Part shown: piece after piece, positions 35,526 to 43,626 of the stretch
How the letters are laid out: each line of letters opens with the position of its first letter
Numbering within the stretch: the first letter of the stretch is position 1
Assembly: GCA_001896725.1 (NCBI GenBank)
Contig: MPPA01000022.1
Span: forward strand, 1-64,000
DNA: 64,000 bases
Reading direction: 5' to 3'
Source of the DNA: Methanococcoides sp. EBM-47
GTDB taxonomy: Archaea; Halobacteriota; Methanosarcinia; Methanosarcinales; Methanosarcinaceae
Position numbers and translations under genes: made by a program
The notes under the pieces: generated by a model
Seen by the model: only the letters and a program-made list of their open reading frames with translations
Told to the model about the DNA's origin: nothing
Databases searched by the model: none

Positions 35526-35969
35526 ATGAGACGCAAAACAATAGCAATACTTGCAATAGCGCTCCTGACAGGGTTGGCTGCAACTGCCATGGTAAGCGCC
35601 GAGACTCCTCTTGTGCAGCGTGCTTCAGGTTATGCTGGAGCTTTTTGCAACTGGGGCACAGGAGGCAATGGATATGGTCCGGGTTACTGCGCGGCGTATG
35701 TAGGTCAGGAACTTACAGTAAAGACCGTAGACGAAGCTCTTGTGATAGCTAAGAAGCAGATCTCAGACGATGTAACGGAAAATGACATTTACCAGATGGG
35801 CAGATGGTGGGTAGTCTATTATACTGTAGATGGCACTGTCAGGCAAGGACGTATCGATGTATATACAGGTGAAGTTATTCCGGACTTCTTCGCCTCACAG
35901 TATACTCCCGGGCAATACAGGCAGGGAATGGGCAGAGGCCATGGCATGATGGGTATGTGGAGATATTAA
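35526..35969 (+). CDS. Secreted PepSY-like protein
   Basis: This 147-residue protein has a clear signal peptide (AILAIALLTGLAATAMVSA) and a mature domain with a PepSY-type pattern: VDEALVIAKKQISD, then GRWWVVYYTVDGTVRQGRID and a terminal Y-T-G-E. The C-terminus is rich in Gly, Met and His (MGRGHGMMGMW), which could bind metal. AAAGAGGT precedes the ATG. It is the first gene after the palindromic operator and is followed by a small membrane protein and an ArsR-like regulator. Metal or stress response in the envelope is possible, but not shown. Confidence 0.7.
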   Translation: MRRKTIAILAIALLTGLAATAMVSAETPLVQRASGYAGAFCNWGTGGNGYGPGYCAAYVGQELTVKTVDEALVIAKKQISDDVTENDIYQMGRWWVVYYTVDGTVRQGRIDVYTGEVIPDFFASQYTPGQYRQGMGRGHGMMGMWRY

Positions 35970-36084
35970 ATCCATTACCCATTTTTAACAATATGAAGTG
36001 CTCTTTAAATCCGAAGAAAGCTATCTGTTCAATTATTAAAAAGTAGCTTCTTTAAGAACACATATATGGGGTGAAATTGACGGT

Positions 36085-36300
36085 ATGATGGGATATTACG
36101 GTAGTATGTATGGCGGGCTCTTTGGTTTCCTTATCCAGATATTGGTCATACTTCTGATCGTAGGAGTTGTGGTCATGCTACTTAGTAAGTCCAATTTTGC
36201 TGGCTCAGGTAACAATGAGAGGCTGGTGAAAGTGGAAAAGGATGTGGAAGAGATCAAAAAAGCCGTGGAAGAAATAAGGAACAAACTTAACGAGATATAA
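36085..36300 (+). CDS. Small membrane protein with C-terminal coiled coil
   Basis: This 71-residue protein has a Gly/Tyr/Met N-terminus (MMGYYGSMYGG), one transmembrane helix (FLIQILVILLIVGVVVMLL) and a charged coiled coil (LVKVEKDVEEIKKAVEEIRN). GGGGTG lies ahead of the ATG. It follows the PepSY-like gene by 115 bases, and the ArsR-like gene follows by 72. Function is unknown. Confidence 0.7.
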   Translation: MMGYYGSMYGGLFGFLIQILVILLIVGVVVMLLSKSNFAGSGNNERLVKVEKDVEEIKKAVEEIRNKLNEI

Positions 36301-36372
36301 ATTTTATAATGCACTACGTATATTGTTTCACTATTAGAACGGCACAATAGCTGGCTTAGAGCTGGTCTGCAG

Positions 36373-36666
36373 ATGACCCGATCACTTGAACAAATAGTAC
36401 ATATCGGTGAGGCCCTCGCCCATCCGGTAAGAATACAATTATTGTACCTGCTTTCAGAAAAGGAGAGATACATCTATGAGCTTGCCAAAGATCTGAACCT
36501 CTCTAGGCAGGTAGTGGACCTTCATCTCAAACGCCTTGAAAAGGCAGGTTTTGTGGAAAGCGACCTGCGACTTGAAGAGAACGATCTGCGTGCAAAAAAA
36601 TTCTTCAGGCTGAAAGAGTTCGATGTGAAACTTTGTACAGAAGACCTGAAGAACATATTCAGTTGA
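36373..36666 (+). CDS. ArsR-like winged-helix transcriptional regulator
   Basis: This 97-residue protein has the fold ALAHPVRIQLLYLLSEKERYIYELAKDLNLSRQVVDLHLKRLEKAGFVESD (quoted here in parts: ALAHPVRIQLLYLL; LNLSRQVVDLHLKRLEKAGF), typical of ArsR/HTH_20 dimeric repressors. There is no CxC metal site; a single Cys is near the C-terminus. It is likely to bind the palindrome at 35473-35498 and regulate the preceding genes and itself (half-site at 36313). Confidence 0.8.
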   Translation: MTRSLEQIVHIGEALAHPVRIQLLYLLSEKERYIYELAKDLNLSRQVVDLHLKRLEKAGFVESDLRLEENDLRAKKFFRLKEFDVKLCTEDLKNIFS

Positions 36667-36672
36667 TTGGCT

Positions 36673-37080
36673 TCAAGGAATCAGGATCTCGCTTATAGCA
36701 TGGATGACCCCATTGCTGCATTCAATATCCGGTTCTGTTATGCTGGCAGTATCTACCATAATGCCACCATTATGTTTAATCCTCAGTTCTTTCCCACCTA
36801 TGGTCCTGAGAGAACCAATATTCTGGAGATCCTTCATCATGTATTTGCCTTCAACGATATGATAATCTATGATCCCCATCAAATATGGAATATCAGCGAA
36901 AGCTTCCTCTATCACCTCTTCAGGTATCATCTCAAAAGCCGATTCCACAGGTGCGAACACAGTAAATGGGCCTGTATTGCTGTATTTCCCTATCAGTCCC
37001 AGTATCTCTGCAGCTTTAAGCAGGCTTTGAAAAGACCTTTTTTCCTGTGCAGTCCGTATTATGTTCTGTAGTTGTGCCAT
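36673..37080 (-). CDS. Fasciclin (FAS1) domain protein
   Basis: This is a 135-residue single FAS1 domain: H1 motif GPFTVFAPVESAFEMIP, YHIVEGKYM, and the C-terminal IECSNGVIHAISEILIP. The frame is open to 37152, but GGGAGATAAT directly before the ATG at 37080 fixes this start, and no signal peptide results. FAS1 domains mediate adhesion; in methanogens short, apparently cytoplasmic versions occur. It converges on the ArsR-like gene. Confidence 0.88.
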   Translation of the reverse strand: MAQLQNIIRTAQEKRSFQSLLKAAEILGLIGKYSNTGPFTVFAPVESAFEMIPEEVIEEAFADIPYLMGIIDYHIVEGKYMMKDLQNIGSLRTIGGKELRIKHNGGIMVDTASITEPDIECSNGVIHAISEILIP

Positions 37081-37180
37081 ATTATCTCCCTCTAATAAGG
37101 GGGAAAGCTTCTGACATAAAGCTTGCGTAAACGAGCACCCATCGAAAAGCATAAGAACCCATTTCTTACCTTATATCAAT

Positions 37181-38098
37181 GTGGTGACCATAAATCATAT
37201 TATCAAAGCAGAAGGTCTTGTCAAAAGATATGGTGAATTCACGGCAGTTGATGATGTAAGTTTTTATGTGGAAGAAGGGGAAATGTTCGGCTTTCTTGGT
37301 CCCAATGGTGCAGGAAAGACCACCACCATGAAAATGATCCAGTGCATTTCACCTAAAACATCTGGTATACTTGAGGTCTTTGGGATGGATGTATCTGCGC
37401 ATCCACGTGAAATCAAAAAAGATATGGGTGTCGTTCCCCAGGAGAATAACCTAGACCCTGATTTTACTGTGTATGAGAATCTCAGGAACTATTCCCGGTA
37501 TTTTGACATCCCTCCAAAAGAAGCAGAGAAACGCATAGAAGAACTTCTTGACTTCGTGCAACTTCAGGACAAGAAGAACGTCATGTCTGAGTTCCTTTCA
37601 GGAGGCATGAAACGCCGTCTTGTGCTTGCAAGATCTCTTCTGAACAACCCTAGATTGATAATGCTTGATGAACCTACTGTAGGCCTTGATCCTCAGGCCA
37701 GGCACCTCATATGGGAGAAATTACGGTCTCTCAAAAAAAGAGGTGTTACTATCGTACTTACAACGCATTATCTGGATGAAGCAGAAAAATTATGTAACAG
37801 GCTTGTGGTAATGGATTATGGGAAAATAGTCGTAGAGGGTGAGCCTGAACAGATAATAGAGGATCACATTGGAACTGGTGTGGTGGAAGTTGATAATAAT
37901 CCCAAGCTTGTGGGATGCCTTCAAAAAAGTGGGTTAAGCTATGAGATAATAGGAGATACCATGATGATATATACAAATGATCCAATGCATATTGCTTCCC
38001 AGCTCAACATGGAATGCTCCCTGGATAAAATAACCACCAGGAAAGCCACTCTTGAAGACGTGTTCCTTAAATTAACAGGCAGAAAACTGAGGGAATAA
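37181..38098 (+). CDS. ABC transporter ATP-binding protein (ABC-2 type)
   Basis: This 305-residue ATPase has Walker A GPNGAGKTTT (about 46-55), signature LSGGMKRRL, Walker B IMLDEPTVGLD and the H-loop TTHY. The ~80-residue C-terminal extension is typical of the DrrA/CcmA drug-export subfamily. The start is GTG at 37181; TTATATC lies only ten bases upstream, so the transcript start is unclear. The permease follows two bases after the stop. Confidence 0.93.
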   Translation: MVTINHIIKAEGLVKRYGEFTAVDDVSFYVEEGEMFGFLGPNGAGKTTTMKMIQCISPKTSGILEVFGMDVSAHPREIKKDMGVVPQENNLDPDFTVYENLRNYSRYFDIPPKEAEKRIEELLDFVQLQDKKNVMSEFLSGGMKRRLVLARSLLNNPRLIMLDEPTVGLDPQARHLIWEKLRSLKKRGVTIVLTTHYLDEAEKLCNRLVVMDYGKIVVEGEPEQIIEDHIGTGVVEVDNNPKLVGCLQKSGLSYEIIGDTMMIYTNDPMHIASQLNMECSLDKITTRKATLEDVFLKLTGRKLRE

Positions 38099-38100
38099 TC

Positions 38101-38892
38101 ATGTCCTACTTGCAGTACTTCCAAATTCCGGAACTTGACAGAAGGCTCTTAAAGGTCTGGCTAAGGAACAAAGATGTTTTCATGAAGAACGTTAAACTTA
38201 ATTTTCTTCCACCCTTTCTTGAACCCATACTATACCTGCTGGCAATGGGATTCGGATTAGGGGCATTCATCGATGACATCGATGGTGTATCCTATGCACA
38301 GTTCATAGCCCCTGCCCTTATAGCAGTGTCTGTGATGTACGCTTCTTTCTTTGAATGTACCTATAGTTCTTATGTAAGGATGTATTATCAAAAGACGTTC
38401 GATGCCATTATAGCTACTCCTCTGATCATTGAGGATGTGATAGCTGGTGAATTGTTCTGGGGGGCTACTCGTAGTGCTATAAATGCCTTAGTAATGATAC
38501 CCGTGATCGCCGCCTTTGGGCTGATAGATCTGAAATATGCTCTGCTAATCGTTCCCTTTGCATTTTTGGCAGGTTTGCTCTTTGCCTGCATAGGCATGTG
38601 CTTTACGGCATTGACACCAAATATTACGGTTCTTGAATACCCGACCCTGTTGTTCATTACTCCAATGTTCCTGTTCAGCGGAACATTTTTTCCTCTAAAA
38701 GTACTGCCGGAAGCCATACAATACTTTGCTTTTGCCTTCTTACCACTCACTCATATAGTGAGGATCATACGGGCCCTTGCTTATGGTTCTTTAGAAGTGT
38801 CCCTGATCTCAAGCCTGCTATGGATATTAATGGCATCATTTCTTTTTTTTGTTCTGTCCATGAACCTCATGAAGAAAAAACTGATCGTATGA
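38101..38892 (+). CDS. ABC-2 type transporter permease (NodJ/DrrB-like)
   Basis: This 263-residue membrane protein has six hydrophobic segments and the ABC-2 pattern FLEPILYLLAMGFGLG near residue 39, followed by the NodJ-like MYASFFECTYSSYVRM and TFDAIIATPL. It forms an exporter with the preceding ATPase. The substrate is unknown. The lipoprotein downstream starts 51 bases later and may be linked functionally. Confidence 0.92.
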   Translation: MSYLQYFQIPELDRRLLKVWLRNKDVFMKNVKLNFLPPFLEPILYLLAMGFGLGAFIDDIDGVSYAQFIAPALIAVSVMYASFFECTYSSYVRMYYQKTFDAIIATPLIIEDVIAGELFWGATRSAINALVMIPVIAAFGLIDLKYALLIVPFAFLAGLLFACIGMCFTALTPNITVLEYPTLLFITPMFLFSGTFFPLKVLPEAIQYFAFAFLPLTHIVRIIRALAYGSLEVSLISSLLWILMASFLFFVLSMNLMKKKLIV

Positions 38893-38943
38893 TAAGTTGT
38901 TGAAAGCGATATATTGAATTAATAATATGATATTTGGTATACG

Positions 38944-39852
38944 ATGAATAGATATATCCTGCTTATTGCCTGCTCTTTGGCAGTAGTTCTCCTATCAGGA
39001 TGCATAGAAGAATTGGTGCCATTAGAAAATGTATCCGGGTCACCCGACCCCTCGATGTACGAGTTTGATGTGTTCCTTAATGGAAGCCAGCTCAATGGCA
39101 ATTTTGCAAGGACAAGCACTTTTTATCTTTCTACAACTCCCAGTGTAAAAGTCGTAAATATGATCGATAACGAGTCACTGTTGGATATTATGCCCCCGGA
39201 AGGCATTACAACGACAGATGATGATGTATTGTCAAACATAGTGGTCATAGCTGACCCTGCTATACATACTAGTTCCTCTATTGAAGTTTTTCAGAACTAT
39301 TCAAAAGAGCAAAAAGTATCATCTTTTAACTATACGGTCTCTAAAAAAGTGATAAAAGGTCAAAAACATATTTATCTTAGCTTCAGTGAACCCATAAGAG
39401 GTTATGTAGCATATACAATGGCTGTGCCTACCAGCCAGAATTTCCTTCACATTTCTGAGGCGCCATCAGTAGTCCGTGTAGTGCTTCCCAAAGACCACAC
39501 TACAGGAAATCCTTTGCTAGGCAGGGCAAGACCAGATCCCGAAGATATATATTATGACGACAAAGGGCGAATGAACCTGGTATGGTATAACATGGGCACA
39601 GAGAAAAGCTCTGTAGTAGGCATGTTCGAGGCCCTGTTCAAGACAGGAATCCAAACACCTCCCAGTACAAGAAAGCTCATAGCAGTGAAGTTCTACAAAG
39701 ATTCGGCACCAGCACATCTACTTGTTGCCGGAGTGATACTGTTTTCTCTTGCTTTGGTAGTGATCGCAGATTATTTCAAAAAAAGAGGAAAACTAAGAAA
39801 ATTGCGCGAAGAGATCGAAGCCGGAGCGAAGGGAAAAAAGCCGCAGGCATAG
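38944..39852 (+). CDS. Membrane-anchored lipoprotein-like protein (DUF5803-like)
   Basis: This 302-residue protein has a lipobox at its signal peptide (VVLLSGC, Cys 21), a beta-rich extracytoplasmic domain, and a C-terminal transmembrane helix (HLLVAGVILFSLALVVIADYF, about 258-278) followed by a strongly basic tail. I believe it matches the archaeal DUF5803 family; function is unknown. It may belong to the ABC operon. Confidence 0.7.
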   Translation: MNRYILLIACSLAVVLLSGCIEELVPLENVSGSPDPSMYEFDVFLNGSQLNGNFARTSTFYLSTTPSVKVVNMIDNESLLDIMPPEGITTTDDDVLSNIVVIADPAIHTSSSIEVFQNYSKEQKVSSFNYTVSKKVIKGQKHIYLSFSEPIRGYVAYTMAVPTSQNFLHISEAPSVVRVVLPKDHTTGNPLLGRARPDPEDIYYDDKGRMNLVWYNMGTEKSSVVGMFEALFKTGIQTPPSTRKLIAVKFYKDSAPAHLLVAGVILFSLALVVIADYFKKRGKLRKLREEIEAGAKGKKPQA

Positions 39853-39871
39853 TTCAATGGTCCGGGCACGA

Positions 39872-40612
39872 CTATATGTCTATTTCCATCCCATCGAACC
39901 CCAGAGGCAGTTCTTTGGAGGCCACATCATGGGGTGCAAAATAATGGCTCAGGTGAGTAAAAACAACCTTTTTTGCTCTAATTTCTCTTGCAAGGTCCAG
40001 TGCCTCTTCAGAATTCATATGTTTTTTTACTCCTATAGTTGGAGGCACTATTGCATCAGCGATGAGAATATCAGGACATATCATGACCTCAAGACTTCTG
40101 GAGGATATGTTGCGTTGAGTATCTCCTGTGATAACTACTTTTTTCTTACCTTCTTTTATTATTACCCCAGCAGGTCTTTTAGCTGGAGGGTGCACCACTT
40201 CGAAAAGTGTGAATTCCAGGCCTATTAGAAAAAAAGGAGTGTACATCCTCACTTCATGGCGCCGGGGGTGCATGTAGTGCAGATATTCCAATATGTAATC
40301 AAGGGTCTCTTTTATTCCATATACATCTACGTTATACTGGACCCTATGAAACTCAGCAAAACCTGCAAAATGGTCGTAATGTGTATGTGTCCATATCACA
40401 CCATCAATATATTGAACACCACTGCCAAGTAATTGAGAGCGTAGGTCTGGACCCGTATCCACAAGCACTTTGCCTTTTTCCGTTTCAATGAGGATAGAGG
40501 ATCTTGTTCGCTTGCTGCGTCCTCCGTTATGGGCATCAGTACAGGTTGGACATGTGCATCCTATTACAGGGGTGCCAGGAGCATCACCTGTTCCCAGAAG
40601 AGTGATCTTCAT
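39872..40612 (-). CDS. PhnP-like metallo-beta-lactamase fold hydrolase
   Basis: This 246-residue enzyme has the metal motif H76-T-H78-Y-D80-H81 and, at the N-terminus, the structural zinc cysteines C19, C21 and C24 (CTCPTC), as in PhnP phosphodiesterases. The C-terminus has FTHLSHYF. Family members hydrolyse cyclic phosphates or related diesters; the substrate here is unknown. Only five bases separate it from the AAA ATPase gene upstream, so they are likely co-transcribed. Confidence 0.88.
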   Translation of the reverse strand: MKITLLGTGDAPGTPVIGCTCPTCTDAHNGGRSKRTRSSILIETEKGKVLVDTGPDLRSQLLGSGVQYIDGVIWTHTHYDHFAGFAEFHRVQYNVDVYGIKETLDYILEYLHYMHPRRHEVRMYTPFFLIGLEFTLFEVVHPPAKRPAGVIIKEGKKKVVITGDTQRNISSRSLEVMICPDILIADAIVPPTIGVKKHMNSEEALDLAREIRAKKVVFTHLSHYFAPHDVASKELPLGFDGMEIDI

Positions 40613-40617
40613 ATGTA

Positions 40618-41895
40618 TTAGACCTGATCGGAATATTCATCTGTTTTCATAACGGTCCTTTCATTGAACACATCAATTGCATTGAGCATATCCTGTTGCG
40701 TTAACTCTGTCCTTTCCTCGATAAGGGCGGTGAGCACACTTTCTCGAATGATCATCCTTAGATCGGACCCACTGTATCCTTCGGTGAGGGATGCTACCTC
40801 AGAGTTATCAAAATTGCCAGGAATGGGCTTTGTAATGATATCAAGGATACGTATCCTCATTTCTTCATCAGGCAACGGGAAGTTCATGATCTCATCAAAT
40901 CTTCTCCAGGCTGCAGAATCCAGCATTCTTGGATGGTTCGTAGCTGCCATGAGCAACACTCCGTCCCTTGTGAGACTTATATCATCGATGGCCTTGAGCA
41001 AGGTATTGACAGCTCTCTTCAAAGCTGCATGTTCATCAGATGTTCTTGTCTTTGCAACAAAGTCAAACTCGTCAATGAAAAGGATGCAGGGATTAAGTCT
41101 TTTTGCAAGGGCGAACACCCTATCTATGTTCTTTGCAGTTTCTCCAAGATACTGGTCAGTGATCATAGAGAGTTTCACCTCTACAAAAGGTATTGCAAGG
41201 CGTTCGGACATTGCCCTTGCAACACTGGTCTTGCCAGTACCAGGTGGGCCCACCATGAGGATCTTTCCGATGTCGTACAGGCCAATTTTATTCAGATATT
41301 CTCTATATTGGATGGCCTTCACGATCTTCTCCACCTCAGCCTCCTGTTCTTTTGTGAGCACCAGGTCCCTCAATGGCTGGACAATGTCTTCAGGAGCCTT
41401 TATGTGCACAAGTTTAAGCATGTCATCACCCCCTTCCTCAGCAGCGATGGCATTCACTAGAGACTCTATCCATTCCCTGTCAACTTCCTTGGGTCTTATC
41501 TTGCTGCGGGCATCAGCATAATTTGCCCCTTCTAACTTCTTTTTCTCATAGTAATATGCAAGACAGGGATTATGTGCTATTTTTTCAAGTGCTCCCTCCC
41601 TTTTTTCAAACCATTCAGCAGCTACCTCAAATGCAGTTAGACGAATGCGAAAATCACGTTCATCTACGTCTACGAAAGGCAGTGATCTTATTTCTCCCTT
41701 GGGTTCCTTTATATCAAAGAGCTTTTCTATATCCGAATTAGAAACAGACAGGGGTTTGGGAACTGTCCTTTTTTCTCGGTTCCAGTAATTCTTCCTTATG
41801 TTTTTGGGAAGGTCGCTGATCTCCAGTTCCGAATATTTATTAAATATATGAGTGGTAAGCAAAAGCTCAACTATATCAAGTGTTCTGTCCGCCAT
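40618..41895 (-). CDS. AAA-family ATPase
   Basis: This 425-residue protein has a C-terminal classical AAA module: Walker A GPPGTGKTS, Walker B LFIDEFDF, sensor ATNHPRML and arginine finger region SAAWRRFDE, followed by the helical lid GYSGSDLRMII. The first ~170 residues are helical and not recognised; they may bind the substrate. It lies upstream of the PhnP-like gene on the same strand. Confidence 0.88.
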   Translation of the reverse strand: MADRTLDIVELLLTTHIFNKYSELEISDLPKNIRKNYWNREKRTVPKPLSVSNSDIEKLFDIKEPKGEIRSLPFVDVDERDFRIRLTAFEVAAEWFEKREGALEKIAHNPCLAYYYEKKKLEGANYADARSKIRPKEVDREWIESLVNAIAAEEGGDDMLKLVHIKAPEDIVQPLRDLVLTKEQEAEVEKIVKAIQYREYLNKIGLYDIGKILMVGPPGTGKTSVARAMSERLAIPFVEVKLSMITDQYLGETAKNIDRVFALAKRLNPCILFIDEFDFVAKTRTSDEHAALKRAVNTLLKAIDDISLTRDGVLLMAATNHPRMLDSAAWRRFDEIMNFPLPDEEMRIRILDIITKPIPGNFDNSEVASLTEGYSGSDLRMIIRESVLTALIEERTELTQQDMLNAIDVFNERTVMKTDEYSDQV

Positions 41896-42014
41896 GTTCT
41901 AACCAATCAAAAGTGTTCTGTATCTTCAGAAGTCCATCATTTGGACATCTTATATAAGTGTTCTTTTTAAATAAGCTTTTGTATAATTAAGAATATACTG
42001 CACAAGTCGTAAAA

Positions 42015-42512
42015 TCAGACCTTCTTTATCTTACCTTTCATAGGAATATATATATCGCCGGCTTCCAGTAGTCTGGCAATTGTTATCTCGAGCTCATTTT
42101 CATCAATATCCAGTAACTTACATTTCTCACCTAGTTCGTCTAGGCCAAGTTCTCCTCTGGCTGAAATATGTTCAAGTATGATCTTTGAAAGGTCTTTGTT
42201 ACGAACTTTCTGACCCTTATGTGGTGCAATGAAATTAAGTTCACCCACTGGATCACTGCTCTGCGGTACATTCTGAAAGCTCTGTGAATGGACCATGTGT
42301 ATAGGTCCATTTGCTTGTACCTTTGCCTGCATTAAAGTACGGGACTTGACAGCCTCATCAAGGTTTTCAGAGGTACTGATCAATTGCAGCTTTCTTACCT
42401 CCAGCCTGGCACCACATCTCTGGCATCGTGTGGTCCGGGAAGTACCAATTTCTATTATCTGTGCATGCATCCTGCATTTGGTACATATGATCACCCCGTA
42501 CATTATGATCAC
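42015..42512 (-). CDS. Zinc-ribbon and winged-helix protein
   Basis: This 165-residue protein begins with a two-Cys-pair zinc ribbon (CTKC and CQRCG, about residues 10-34), then a flexible region, then a C-terminal winged-helix-like domain (DLSKIILEHISARGELGLDELGEKCKLL, given in part: KIILEHISARGELGLDEL). Translation may start at the ATG at 42503 instead of the GTG at 42512. A DNA- or RNA-binding role is likely; I do not know the exact family. Confidence 0.7.
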   Translation of the reverse strand: MIIMYGVIICTKCRMHAQIIEIGTSRTTRCQRCGARLEVRKLQLISTSENLDEAVKSRTLMQAKVQANGPIHMVHSQSFQNVPQSSDPVGELNFIAPHKGQKVRNKDLSKIILEHISARGELGLDELGEKCKLLDIDENELEITIARLLEAGDIYIPMKGKIKKV

Positions 42513-42564
42513 TTATGATACTACCTATAAATACTGTATTGCTTATAAAAGTTAAAGATGTAGT

Positions 42565-42919
42565 TTACACTCAGATCTCAGGAGAAAGATGTTTCAGGAA
42601 TGGTAGCCATACAAAAGCTCTTATATCCAGCGCTATGGTCAGCTTCACCATTCAGGAATAAATGGAATGCTGATCTTATTGTATATGATGATAGCGGAAG
42701 ATACTTGGATATACTGTATTAGGAGCGCTCATGAACCATCCACGTGCTCAGCATGGTAGCATACCCGAAGCATCGAATATATGAGCTTGACTTGCTTTTA
42801 TTAAAGGCTTGTATAGATATTGCCCAATGTTGTGGATATGATGTATCGCCTTTAGGACAAGGGAAAAGAACCTAAGCGGCCAGAAATTCTATCGGGCACA
42901 TGGTTTCAAGGAAATATAA
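42565..42919 (+). pseudogene. Decayed GNAT acetyltransferase gene
   Basis: Around 42741 one frame reads TIHVLSMVAYPKHR, then LLLLKACIDIAQCCGYD, matching GNAT motif A and the following helix. After a frameshift another frame reads NLSGQKFYRAHGF and ends KEI-stop at 42917-42919, the classic GNAT C-terminus. The acetyl-CoA loop (R/QxxGxG) is destroyed, and stop codons interrupt the upstream part. The gene is dead. Confidence 0.65.
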
Positions 42920-42920
42920 C

Positions 42921-43595
42921 TCATTTTCCATATCGCCTCTGCCTTTTTCTGAAATCCCGAAGAACTCTTAAAAGGTCCATTTTTCTGAAACCGATCCAGT
43001 TAACATCTGTGAAGAAAAGTTCTGAATATACAGATTGCCATATCATGAAATCCGACAGATGTTTACCTCCTGCCCTTATTACAAGGTCTGGTTCATGTTT
43101 CAACATTAGATGAGATTCTATGGTCTTTTCATCAATTTGTTCTGGAGATATTCTTTTCATTTTCACGTCTTCAAGTACGGTCCTTACAGCTTTTGTGATC
43201 TCACTGCGTCCTCCAAAGTCTATCGCCATGTAAACCATAAGTTTGGGACTACTTCTTGTCTTAACAGACTCACCTGTAGTATTATATATTTCAAACCCTA
43301 TCTCTTTAGGAAGTTGTTCCATTAGCAAGCTAAGGGAATCCAGTAAACTTGCCATCATAGCTGACCGAAGTTTCTCCTCAGTATCCAGCACATCCACATA
43401 TATACTTATGACCTTGATGTTCAGTTCCAGACACCAGGTAATATACGTTCCCAATTTCTCCATTCCTTTCTCGTGAAGCAGATCGCTCTCTGACATTACC
43501 AAGGTGAGATTTTCAGGAATGGAATAATTGTTGCGAGAAAGATCTCTGAGGAGATACTTTTCATACACTGAACTTAATATGCTCCTATATTTCAT
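42921..43595 (-). CDS. Cis-prenyltransferase homologue lacking the catalytic Asp (probable NogoB-like subunit)
   Basis: This 224-residue protein belongs to the UppS/DHDDS family, whose members extend isoprenoid chains for the glycosyl carrier lipid. The C-terminal half is conserved: DLVIRAGGKHLSDFMIWQ, YSELFFTDV and RRYGK, which supplies the RxG motif (R221-Y-G223). In the first motif, xMDGNxR is replaced by VMSES (S35 at the catalytic Asp position). This pattern fits the non-catalytic partner of a heteromeric enzyme, as for NogoB receptor with DHDDS; a two-component cis-prenyltransferase has been reported for Methanosarcina mazei. The catalytic partner is not in this window. Confidence 0.85.
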   Translation of the reverse strand: MKYRSILSSVYEKYLLRDLSRNNYSIPENLTLVMSESDLLHEKGMEKLGTYITWCLELNIKVISIYVDVLDTEEKLRSAMMASLLDSLSLLMEQLPKEIGFEIYNTTGESVKTRSSPKLMVYMAIDFGGRSEITKAVRTVLEDVKMKRISPEQIDEKTIESHLMLKHEPDLVIRAGGKHLSDFMIWQSVYSELFFTDVNWIGFRKMDLLRVLRDFRKRQRRYGK

Positions 43596-43626
43596 ATTCC
43601 AGCTTTTTCTGCATTTTTCCTTTCTC

